A DNA stretch of 64,000 nucleotides from Hippophae tibetana. Its lineage: Eukaryota; Streptophyta; Magnoliopsida; Rosales; Elaeagnaceae. The stretch lies in the NCBI GenBank assembly GCA_037013495.1, contig CM072810.1:20467343-20531342 (forward strand). The letters run 5' to 3'. The translations under genes were made by a program, and so were the position numbers. The notes beneath the pieces were generated by a model. That model searched no databases and was not told where the DNA came from. It was given only the letters and a program-made list of their open reading frames with translations. Below, in pieces: positions 33,615 through 44,296 of the stretch (the stretch's first letter is position 1; each line of letters begins with the position of its first letter).

Positions 33615-35306
33615 AATTTTTCAAATATAAACCTAAAAATGGTGTTGTGGTTCTTCCTAGTGAAATTTTCAATATAGTTAGTACTGGAAAACTATTTATA
33701 ATGTTTTCAAACATATACTCCAAAATGGCATTTTGGTGCATCCATAGTGCAATTTACATGACAGATGAGACCATAGCACTTTTTGCTACTTTTAAGCACA
33801 TAAACCCAAAAATGATGTTTTGAGGCATCCGTAGCATAATTTTTAATACGGGTGTTACTAGAGCACCATTTACAGCATTTTTGCACATATACCCATAAAT
33901 AGGGTTTTTGGGCATCCTTAGTGCAATTTTCATGGAAGGTGGTACAAGAGTACTTTTTGTAACTTTTTCACACATATACCAAAAATAGAGTGTTGGTTCA
34001 TCCATAGTGCAATTTTTAATACTAATAGTACCGACACACTATTTAAAAAATTTGCGCTCAAATATCCGAAAATGGCATCTTGTTCATCCGTAGTACAATT
34101 TTCAAAAAAATTGGAATTGAGGAACTGTTTACAACTTTTTCACACATACCCAAAAATGGTGTTTTAGGGCATCTATAGTGCAATTTTCATTAGGGGTTGT
34201 ACGGAAGAACTTTTTGCTACTTTTTGACACGTACACTCTAAAGTGGGGTTTTGGGCATCCGTAGTACAATTTACATTACAGGAGGATCTAAAATACATTT
34301 TGGAAAATTTTCGCAAACATACCAAAAGTTGTGTTTTGGAGTATTTGTAGTTCCATTTTCAATACGAATGATATCGTAGCACTGTTTATAATGTTTTCAT
34401 ACATATGCCTAAAACTGGCGTTTTGGTTCAACCATGGAGAAATTTTCAATACAAGAAGTACAAATGAATTGTTTACAACTTTTTCATACATATAATCAAA
34501 AATGGTGTTTTACTGCATCCATAGTGCAATTTTCATGGCTAGTGGTATTTGAGCATTAAAAGATTTTTTGTACATATATCAGAAAATGGAATCTTGTGCA
34601 TAATACAATTTTTGAGACAGTTGGAATCAGGGAACTTTTTACAACTTTTTCGCACATATACCCAAAAATGGTGTTTTTGGGCATCCATAATGAAATTTTC
34701 ATTATGGATTATACTGGAGAAATTTTTCAACTTTTTGGCACATACACTCGAAACTGATGTTTTGGGGCATTAGTATTTGTAGTTCCATTTTCAATAAGGG
34801 TGATATCTTAGCATTTTTTATTATTTGTTTTGTACATATACCTAAAAATGGTGTTTTGGTTCATCCGTGGAGAAATTTTCAACACGAACCATACGGAAGA
34901 ATTGTTTACAACTTTTTCACACATATACCCAAAAATGTTGTTTTGGTGCATCCATAGTGAAATTTTCATGGCTCGTGGAAATGGAGCGTTATTTAGAATT
35001 TTTTTGTACTTATATCAGAAAATGGCATGTTGTCGATCGGTAATACAATTTTCATGATAGTTAGAATCAGGGAACTATTTACAACCTTTCCTCACATATA
35101 CCAAAAATGGTGTTTTGGGACATCCATAGTACAATTTTCATTGGGGGTTGTACTTGATAACTTTTTTCTACTTTTTGGTACGTGCACTCGAAGGTGGTGT
35201 TTTAGAGCATCCATAGTGTATTTTTCATTATAAGAGGATCTAGAGTACATTTTGCAAATTTTTGGTGATCATACCCAAAAGTGGTGTTTTGGTGTATTCG
35301 TAATTG
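33615..35306. repeat. 86-bp satellite, block 2 (~20 monomers, six-monomer higher-order pattern)
   Basis: The GCATCC..AGTGCAATTTTCAT-type word recurs at about 33652, 33738, 33825, 33912, 33997, 34084, 34169, 34255, 34341, 34428, 34515, 34600, 34681, 34764, 34859, 34946, 35031, 35118, 35206 and 35292. Monomer variants come in a fixed order: TTGGAATTG, then GGGGTTGTAC, AGGAGGATCT, GTTCCATTTTC, GAGAAATTTTC, and TTTTCATGGCT. The order repeats from 34084, 34600 and 35031, giving a unit near 516 bp; the second copy lacks one monomer. The block ends where the Athila element begins. Confidence 0.9.
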
Positions 35307-35311
35307 ATGTG
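35307..35311 (+). other. Target-site duplication of Athila, low-coordinate copy (ATGTG)
   Basis: ATGTG directly precedes the LTR start TGATTGCC and is identical to the bases after the other LTR at 47712-47716. Confidence 0.9.
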
Positions 35312-36870
35312 TGATTGCCACACAAATTTTGTGTGCAATGAATATGTCAGTATACGTATCGTAACAAGTAATATAATGATAAGTAAAGATCGTTCCACAT
35401 AGATTACTTTTTTAGAAACTAATTTTAAAAACTATAAATAATAAAAATCAATTTTTTTGGTGTTTTTATATCTTAATAAAGCAAAATTAAAATAACTAAA
35501 AGTAAATAACAATAATTAATTCAATAAGATTTTGTGACTAAAAAGATATATGAAAAAATATCAAGGAATACTTAACCCCCAATTTTCTAAACATGCGAAT
35601 CACTAAAATTCCCTCAATATAATATCAATTAATTACATGATCAATTGAATCTAACCTAGCATGTATTTCTCTCTCAAGTAAACTACACACCATATAGTAA
35701 TTAATTTAATCACACTCTCATGCAAATTAATTTGCATACTACTCATTAAGTTCATCAATTATGAATCACATACATAAGAATCATACATCTCTGCCTAAAA
35801 ACTATACATATTATTTAATCAAGACAAACAATCAAATAATTTTCTCAAATCTATTTAATTGCCTCTATAGATAAATTGTTGGTCATACAATTAATAGCAT
35901 AAAAATCAAATTAAATAATATAATTAAATTAATATTATAATTAGGAAAAAAAATATTAGATCATCACATGGTAAAAATTGGGTTCATAAGATCCCTAGAT
36001 TACTAAATTAATTACACATAATTGTGTTCATAAAGCTCATATTTTTCATAAAGAAAAACATAAAATTAATAAAGAAAAGAGTAGAAAAAGAAATACAATC
36101 AATCTCTTGAATTGTAGAATTAATTTCCTCTTGAATCTCCACCAAAATTGTGTCATTTATTCAATTTTTCTCTCTTTTTTGCTCTAAACACTGACAAAAA
36201 TTATGCTAATGGAGGCTAATTAGGGTTTATGGAGTGATTAGGGGCTTAAATAAAGTTTAGGTGCGATCTGAACCATTTGATCAGCTTCAAATCAAGGGCT
36301 ACGATCAAAACAAGCAAAACTAACAGTTTCAGCCAATCACAGAATGACACGTGGCATAAGAAATTCATTGGGCGAATCAGGAAGCGACACATGGGAGGGG
36401 ACCGGTTAGAGTCAACGCTCACCGAGTTAGGAACACGTGGCACGACATGAATCACGGGAATGGATGGCGTGGCGCACTAGTGCAACGCACGGAGTAATGG
36501 CATGGTGACACGTGTCATGGTGCGTTGACCAATTTTCAAACTCGGATTGAACGTTATGCTAACACGTGGCACATGTTTCTCCTCCTCACACACGACGCGA
36601 TGTGATTCGCTCTTTGTGCTTTTGTGGCATCCACATGGCTTGCCCAATCAGCTCCTCTGCTTGCGTGACATGACATGTGGTAGCTTTTGATTGGTCATGC
36701 GTTAAAAATTCATAAAAAATCTCAAAAAATTCCAAAAATTATATTTTCACCCATTTTCACTAAAACGTTTATATTTTAATTTTTTTATTCATAAAAATAC
36801 TATTTATTATATAAAACAAGTAAATATTAAGTAAAAATTTGCGCTAATGACTCTATTTTCATAGTCATCA
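35312..36870 (-). mobile_element. Athila 3' LTR
   Basis: On the plus strand it runs from TGATTGCCACACAAATTTTG to TTTCATAGTCATCA, 1559 bp. It contains several ACACGTGGC/ACACGTGTC words at 36346-36570. The same LTR family occurs at 46196-47711, 50917-52428 and, inverted, 61690-63087. Confidence 0.9.
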
Positions 36871-36885
36871 CAACCCCAAACTTAA
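36871..36885 (-). other. Polypurine tract of Athila
   Basis: The minus strand reads TTAAGTTTGGGGTTG immediately before the 3' LTR start TGATGAC, the expected place and composition for plus-strand priming. Confidence 0.75.
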
Positions 36886-38499
36886 ATCTTTTCTTGTTCT
36901 CAAGTAAAGCTAAGTATAACTAAATAAAATAACTTGGGTAGTATATTCATAAATATACTTCTATTAGTACTTGCATATTTCACAAAAACTCAAAAGTTGT
37001 ACAAGTCTATGATAAAGAGGTTCACATATTCATCAATCAATGTTCCATCAATACAAGGATATGCAAGGTTTTTGAAAAATTGATTCGTGTGTGTGTGCTG
37101 CACATGATATCATCCAATGCACTCATGAAATCAACTTATATGAGCATGTTAATAAATTCAATCTTAGAACAAGTCTCATAAGTCAATTTTTCACATCCCT
37201 CTCCACTAATATAAATATGCACTTAGCTCAAGATCAATAAGGACTTTACATGGTTGTAATGTAAGGCTTAGGTGAGGGGTCGATAAATACAGACATTTTA
37301 GGGTCTTTCCACACCTTAGTTTTTTTTCATCATGCACTTTTTAACTGCAATTGAGCTTTTACTTGATATTTTAGTGCACCCTCTTTTGACATTCTTTTCA
37401 TTTTTTTTATTCCACATCTCTCTTTTTTTTAGGTTACTTCACAACACCCCCAAACTTATTTTCAATTCTATTTTCTTTTTTAGTGGGATACTTGTGTTGT
37501 GAGTTTTGCTTTTTTTTATGGGGTGCATTACATTTCACCTTACTCTAAAGCATAACACGTGATTTCATCTTTTTTTTCTTTTCATACAAGCTAAAGGTGC
37601 AAAGGTAAAGGTAATACTTATTTGTTAGGCATTAAATGTGGCTTACAGATATGAATGGTTTTTTGTTAGGATCAAATGGGTGACTAAAGATATTAACAAT
37701 GGTTAGCTTGAAAGGATCAATTGATCCAAATAAGGCCTAAATCATTTCTCTTGCTAAATAATATTTAGGATTTCGCCTCAAGAGATGAACAAATAGATTC
37801 TAAAAATTGGTAGATCTAATTGACTCACATAACTTACTACAAATTTTCTCTCAATAAGCACACCAAAATCAATCATAAAGATGTGCATAAAAGTTGAATC
37901 AATTCAATCAAAACTAGCAAGCATATCACATGATTAATGTAAATATCTTAATAAATATGTTACATTCCTTATCCTAGTCATGATAATCAATTTTTATCAT
38001 TGAGTTCATATGTTTCATATCAAGCATGCATGCATTTAGTTTCCATATATTTATTAATTTCTACCCAAATCATGATTAAAAACAACCTAAAAATTTTAAT
38101 ACAAATTCCCTAAAAATTTAAAATGCATACTAAATACTAATGTAGAGAATGAAGTTCCCTCCCCCAAACTTAAATTATACATTGTCCTCAATATGTACAT
38201 ATAGATATGAAAAGGCCAAAGAAAAGAAAACTCCCTTAGTCATAGCACACCACATTTGTCACTGAAATGCTCATTCTTGTTGTGTCATTGCTCTCCACAT
38301 TTATTCACCTACAAAACAAAAAAAAAATGCAAATATAAGTAAAATAACGTTGGCTATCTCCCAACCAGCGTCACGTTTAACGTCCTTGACTAGACGATCA
38401 TATCAAGTCCTAAGGTGCATCCACTAAGGTTATCACAAGTGTTTCATTTGATAATTGATCTTCATAATAGTGCTTCACCCTATGCCCATTAACCATAAA
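36886..38499 (-). mobile_element. Athila 3' non-coding region
   Basis: This lies between integrase and the PPT. On the minus strand the part near 38350-38400 reads GTTAAACGTGACGCTGGTTG and GGGAGATAGCCAACG, and near 38160-38200 TATTGAGGACAATG followed by TTTAAGTTTGGGGG. Both are conserved landmarks downstream of integrase in Athila elements. No env-like frame is visible. Confidence 0.65.
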
Positions 38500-38951
38500 T
38501 CACTCTTTATCTTTATTTTCTAATTCAATGGCTCCATGGTTGGTTACCTTAGTGATTATGAATGGTCTTGACCATCTACTCTTTAATTTTCTTGGAAACA
38601 ATTTGAGTCTTGAGTTGTACAGTAACACTTTCTGACCCAATTCAAATATACAGTGCACAATTTTTTTGTCATGCCATTGTTTTGTCTTTTCTTTGTAAAG
38701 CTTGGCATTTTCATAAGCATTCCACCGTAATTCATCCAATTCATTTATTTGAAGCATTCTTTTCTCACCAGCTGCATCTATGGACATATTCAACTGTTTC
38801 AATGCCCAATATGTTTTGTGTTCCAATTCTAATGGTAAGTGACAAGCCTTTCCATAAATTAGCTTATATGAGGTGGTACCAATTGGTGTTTTAAATGCAA
38901 TCCTGTATGCCTATAAAGCATCATCCAACTTAGATGACCAATCCTTCCTAG
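38500..38951 (-). pseudogene. Athila integrase, C-terminal part
   Basis: It begins at the insertion edge with SRKDWSSKLDDAL and continues through YRIAFKTPIGTTSYKLIYGK, ELEHKTYWALKQLN, ELRWNAYENAKLYKEKTKQW, LGQKVLLYNSRLKLFPRKLK and SRWSRPFIITKV. This is the Athila integrase C terminus. One stop interrupts it (DAL*AYR). It is separated from the catalytic core by the solo LTR at 38957-40949. Confidence 0.85.
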
Positions 38952-38956
38952 AGATG

Positions 38957-40949
38957 TGATGAGTGCTCAAAAAGCACTAAAATAACCATGATTTTATGTA
39001 CATTAATTGATTAAAAATACATATATTTATATGTTTTATCATATATTTATATAAATTTGTCTTTTTCGGAATCACGGGTATTTTTATTGTTTTTCAGGTA
39101 TTTTGGCTTAAAAACGCAATTTAAAGACTCAAAGAGGAATACTTGAAGCAATACATCACAAATATATTAATAAATAAGTGGGAAAAGGTCAACAAACATG
39201 GAAAAATTGGACAAAATGGGTCAAAAAGGTCAAAAATGTCAAAAAGACGGAAATCGCGCCCCGTAGTCCAGCCGCGCGCGCAGCCCAGCGCCCCAGCCCG
39301 CGCGCCCCAGCACGCCCCAGTGCCCCATGCCGCGCGCGGGCACTGTTCACGCGCGCCGAGCTGCGCGTAGTGACAGGCCCCCTCCACGCGCCCAACGCCT
39401 TTTCGCCCCATTTTTCACGTGCAGCCGCCCCCATGACGTCATGCTGACGTCATTAATGACCTTAGCATTTCCATTACGCGTTTTTACATTTTTTTTTAAC
39501 ATTTTTTTACTCATTTTTTCTCTCCATCCTCACCTATAAATACCCCATTTCCCTTCACTTCAAATCACACCTTCAAAACACACTTCTCTCTTCTTTATTT
39601 CTCTCATTTCTTAGTTTTTTAAGTTTTTCTTAGTTTCTTTCTTAGTTTCTAAGCTTTTCTTAGTTTTTCTCTTAGTTTTTAGTTCAATTCTCTTAGTTTT
39701 AGAGTTCTTCTCTTTTTGAGAGGAACTTGTAATGTTTTTGTAATAATTTAGATTTTTGATTCAATAAATGGAAGTGCAAATTCCGCTTGGAGGTTTTCTA
39801 GCTACGGGAATAGCGTCGAAGTTCTGTAAGGATTTTATTTTCTTTACAGTTATTTTTATGCTTTATTCTTACATGTTAAATTTAATTTGTCTGTGGTTAA
39901 ATTTAACTATGCTCGCTGTTTAGTAAACATGATATAATAATAACGTTGTTATGCTTGCGAAATATTAAATAGGTAAAAATTTCTAAAATGAATTGATTTT
40001 ATTTTTATTCAAGATTTTATATTAAGAATGTTAGAGAGAAATATATTATTTTTCATTACAAACTTAAACCTGAAAATTAGATTTTAAGGTTTAGTTATCC
40101 GGTCTAATTTAGAGTAGTGCTCTTTTATTTGTTGGTACAATCGCCCGGTAGTTAGAGTGAAACTCTATTTCAAAAGTTTTTATAAGAATTATTATGTGAA
40201 AATGTATTGACAACATGTTTTCAATAGTGGTTTTAAAACTTGAAAGTTAGTACTCGGATAATTAAATTCTTATGTTTAATTTGGACACCTTGAATAATGT
40301 TTAAATTGTCTAACCCCACCAAAGGTGGCATTTAAATGGTTCATTTTCAATCTATTAGAAAAAGGAATTAATTTAATTAACCAAATTAGTTATCAACCCC
40401 ACCCATAGGTGTTAATTGATTTGTTTAGTTAACAAAGAATATCTAACCCCACCAAAGGTGGTATTTATATAAAAAAGAGAGAATCAATAAAATATCAATT
40501 TATATCTTTAATAACCTAGATAATATGAGCAAGCATAATTAATTTAGTTATTATATCCATAAATACTCCACTAATATAAATGATAAAATTTGCATAAATA
40601 TTTATTGAATCTGTATTTGTATTTATTTTTAGATAAATATTTATTGAATTTGTATCTATGTTTATTTTTTATGTTGTTAGATTATATTTAATTAATCTGT
40701 ATATATGTTTATTTTATGTTATTAGATTAGGAACACAAAAACCAAACTATCGTGACAGGATATTTAGGATTTAATTTCGTTTTTAAAAGTTTGAATAATA
40801 AATTAAAAACCACATACATTCCTTCCTTAGATCGACCTTGGGAGTATACTTATCATTTTCTACGAAATGATTCGTGCACTTGCGAGAGTTTTATAAATAT
40901 TAAAACCAAAGTATTGGCAAGAATCGACGATGTCGGTTTTCGCTCATCA
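38957..40949 (+). mobile_element. Nested solo LTR (1993 bp) in Athila integrase
   Basis: It begins TGATGAGTGCTC and ends GCTCATCA, giving a 7-bp terminal inverted repeat, and is flanked by the perfect 5-bp duplication AGATG (38952-38956, 40950-40954). Removing it together with one AGATG rejoins the integrase reading frame. A TATAAATA at 39535-39542 and the GC-rich block at 39245-39410 lie inside, along with three copies of a CTAACCCCACC...GGTG word (40313-40460). The end sequence is of Athila type, but the family differs from that of the host element. Orientation is opposite to the host. Confidence 0.95.
39245..39410. other. GC-rich block inside solo LTR
   Basis: About 165 bp of CG-rich sequence (GCGCGC, CGCGCCCC words) in very AT-rich surroundings, upstream of the LTR's TATA box. 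Overlapping open frames on both strands here reflect the lack of AT-rich stop codons rather than coding. Confidence 0.75.
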
Positions 40950-40954
40950 AGATG

Positions 40955-41511
40955 TTCACAGTTTTCTCCCAAACAAAAATTCACTTCTCTATTAGATACC
41001 TCTACTTGGCCCACTTGTTTGGGGATGGTAAGGGGTAGACACTTTATGCTTAATCTCATACTTAGACAATAAGGAATTAAATGCTTTATTGCAAAAGTGA
41101 CTTCCTCTATCATTAATAACTAATAATAATCCTAGGTGTTCCAAACCTAGTTAAAATATTTTTCTTCAAATATTTCATGACAACTTTTGCATTACATTTG
41201 TTGCTAGCAATGGCTTCTACCCACTTTGACATGTAATCCACTCCTACGAGTATGTATTGGTTGCTAAATGACAGAGGTAATGGTCCCATAAATTCGATGC
41301 CCCACACATCAAACAATTCCACTTGAAGTATATTGTTCAGAGGCATCTAATCTCTTTTCGAAATATTACCTATCCTTTGACATATATCACATATCTTTAC
41401 ATAATTGTAAACATCTTTAAATAGTGTAGGCCAAAAATAACCAGATTGAAGTACTTTAGATGTTATTTTTGAGCTCCCAGAGTGACCTCCATAGTCTGAG
41501 CTATGGCAATG
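40955..41511 (-). pseudogene. Athila integrase, zinc and catalytic core part
   Basis: The minus strand encodes WHCHSSDYGGHSG and KICDICQR (HHCC zinc finger intact), then [39 protein letters not shown] and [11 protein letters not shown], and, after a frameshift, RGSHFCNKAF, VSTPYHPQTSGQVEVSNRE. The first catalytic Asp of the DDE triad appears as Glu (GIEFMG). It is cut by the solo LTR right after GENCEHL. Confidence 0.85.
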
Positions 41512-42090
41512 CTAAATGATACTTTCAAGTTCATCATTAGGGACACACCTCAAAATACCATCACCATATTCTTTATAGAGGTAAGGGTCATCCCAAAAAT
41601 ATTGTTTAATGTCATGGAAAAACTTCTTCTTTTGTTTCCATGTGAGGTTCAGTGGAAGAACGTTGGCGACAAGAAAATTTGCAATGTCTTTATACCATGG
41701 AACTTCTGTTTGGGCTATAGAAAATAGTTGCTCATCTGGAAAAGATTCCCCAATTACCATATTATCATCCATTATCGCTCCTTTCTCTAGTCTAGATAGA
41801 TGGTCTGCTACCTGATTTTCTGTTCCTTTTTTATCACGAATTTCCAAGTCTAATTCTTGTAGAAGGAGCACCCATCTTATCAATCTTGGTTTTGCATCCT
41901 TCTTCGTCATGAGATACTTTATTGTAGAATGATTTGTGTAAATAGTCACTTTGGTGCCAATCAAATAAGATCTGAATTTCTCAAAGGCATATACAATGGC
42001 TAGGATCTCTTTCTTTGTAGTAGCATAATTCATTTGGGCCTCATTCAGTGTCTTGCTTGCATAGTATATGGAACAAAAAAAATTGTCTCT
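41512..42090 (-). pseudogene. Athila RNase H
   Basis: An open frame of 173 codons holds [40 protein letters not shown] and [13 protein letters not shown], the RNase H domain of gypsy elements, followed by a linker to integrase. The first RNase H residues (CDATDFAIGVVLG) lie upstream of a stop at the end of the RT frame. Confidence 0.85.
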
Positions 42091-42990
42091 TCATTGTCCA
42101 AGAACAACTCCAATAGCAAAATCAGTAGCGTCACACATCAATTCAAAGGGCTTGTTCCAATATGGTGTGACTATAACTGGTGCTGACACTAATCTCTCTT
42201 TAAGCACTTGAAATGTTGTTAAACATTTATCATCAAACTTGAAAGGCATGTCCTTTTCCAAAAGATTACACAAGGGTTTAGAGATTTGGGAAAGGTCTTT
42301 TATGAATCTACGATAAAAGCCTGCATGCCCAAGAAAACTTGTTACTCCTAGTACATTGGTAGGCGGTGGTAGTTTCTCAATCACTTCTATTTTAGCTCTA
42401 TCCACCTCAATGCCATTAGCTGAGATTTTATGGCCCAAGATTATACCTTCATGTACCATGAAATGACATTTCTCCCAGTTTAAAACCAAATTTGTTTCTT
42501 CACATCTTTGTAAAACTAGGGAGAGATAGTGTATACATTCATCAAATGAGTTTCCAAAGACTGAAAAATCATCCATGAAGATTTCTAGATGCTTCTCCAC
42601 CATGTCTGAGAAAATGGCCATTATGCATCATTGAAATGTAACATGTGCATTACATAATCCAAAAGGCATTCTCCTGAAAGAAAAAGTTCCATAAGGATAT
42701 GTGATTGTGGTCTTTTCTTGGTCTTTAGGTGCCATAGCAATCTGGTTATAACCAGAGTATCCATCTAGAAGGAAAAAGAAAGAATGCCCAGCTAATCGGT
42801 CAAGAATTTCATCCATAAATGTGAGAAGAAAATGATCCTTCCTTGTATCTTTATTTACTTTACAAATATCCATACATACTCTCCATCCCGTGACAGTCCT
42901 AGTAGGTATTAACTAATTGGACTCATTTTCCACCACAGTGATTCCTCCTTTCTTCGGTACACATTGGACTGGACTTACCCATTCACTATC
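42091..42990 (-). pseudogene. Athila reverse transcriptase
   Basis: The segments EWVSPVQCVPKKGG, MDICKVNKDTRKDHF, FMDEILDRLAGHSFFFLLDG, RRMPFGLCNAHVTFQ and the catalytic FMDDFSVFG (the FMDD form of YXDD usual in Athila) appear in order, followed by LGHKISANGIEVDRAKIEVI and FLGHAGFYRRFIKD. Stops occur before the MDICKV segment and between VTFQ and CIMAIFS. Confidence 0.9.
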
Positions 42991-43713
42991 TCATATTGGG
43001 TAAATAATGCCCATGTCCAACCACTTGACAATTTCCTTCTTCACCACTTCTTTCATAATGGGATTTAAGTGGTGTTGTGCATCCCTGGTGGGTTTAACCC
43101 CATCTTCTAGCAAGATTTTGTGCATGCATATTGATGGGCTTATGCCTTTGATGTTGGCAATAAACCAACCTATAGCTTTTTTGAAGTTCCTTAGCACCTT
43201 TAGTAGTGCTTCCACTTGCTCCATACTTAGATCAGTCGAGATTATGACAGGAAGTGTCTCCTTATCACCCAAAAATGTATAACGAAGATGAGAAGGTAAA
43301 GGTTTAAGCTCTAATTTTGGTGGCTCTTCAATGGATGGTTTCAACCATGAGCTTATTTCAAGAGATTCCATAAGTGTATTTGATACACACATGAGAGGTG
43401 TGTCCTCCAAAAAGTTCACACAATTCACAAAATCAATCTTTGATTCCATATTTTCAAAATTAAAACAAGTTGAGTTGTTTTCTATTGAGTTAATGTCCTT
43501 ACTCATAGCATCATATGTTAAGGTCATAAGTGGGGGTGATTCAACAAGTCTTGTTAGGCTATCGACATGAATTTGTGCACCTACAAGCATAGACTCTAAA
43601 GCATCAATAGGGCACATGTCATAAAGCATATCAGTGGTTAGCTCATCAGTGCTATCTATTCGAAAACAATCACCAACATTATCATTATCAAAAAATTTAA
43701 TTGCTTTGAACAC
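42991..43713 (-). pseudogene. Athila pol linker between protease and RT
   Basis: Open for 240 codons. It ends with EEPPKLELKPLPSHLRYTFL, FKKAIGWFIANIKGISPSIC and LNPIMKEVVKKEIVKWLDMG. The same segment occurs, diverged, at 27134-27499. Confidence 0.85.
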
Positions 43714-44219
43714 ATTAAATGTTACTTGTTCATCTTATACTCTTATTATAAGTTCACCTTTTTGTACATCAATGAGTGCTCTTCCGGTTGCTAAGAATGG
43801 ACGACCAAGTATGATAGGAATGCCATGGTCCTCTCCATGTCAAGCACAATGAAGTTTGCTGGAAAGATGAATTTGTCTACTTTTACTAGCAAATCTTCTA
43901 CCACAACTCGTGATCTTTTAATTGACTTGTCTTCCATCTGTAATGTTACTGAAGTGGGTTTGGCTTTACCAACCCCCAATCTATGGAAGACCGATAATGG
44001 CATAAGGTTAATACTAGAACCCAAGTCATATAATGCCTTGCCAAAATGGATGTTCTCATTAGTGCAAGGGATGTCAAAACTACCTGGATCTTTCAGTTTT
44101 TGTGGTAGTTTTTTATTAAGGATGGCACTACAACCTTCAGTCGAGGTTATTATTTCATGATCTTCAAGCCTCTTTTTCTTTGATATTATATCCTTTATGA
44201 ATTTAGCATAAGATGACAT
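43714..44219 (-). pseudogene. Athila aspartic protease
   Basis: The minus strand reads LPQKLKDPGSFDIPCT, GKALYDLGSSINLMPLSVFH (active-site DLGSS, compare DLGAS) and [17 protein letters not shown] frameshift near 43800 separates this from the downstream part ([15 protein letters not shown] in another frame). Confidence 0.85.
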
Positions 44220-44296
44220 TTTTTCTAGTGCCTCTGCAAATGGTATGCTTATGTGTAGCTTCTTGAAGGCTTCTAGGTATTTTGAAAACTATGTTC

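Noticed and set aside
33754-34005. Repeated peptide (for example MKIALRMPKNPIYGYMC) in the satellite, on both strands
   Set aside because: Monomers of 84-87 bp stay in frame only by chance for a few units. Frames break and both strands look equally open.
39121-39539. Four overlapping frames on both strands rich in Ala, Arg and Pro
   Set aside because: All fall in the GC-rich block of a solo LTR; composition effect.
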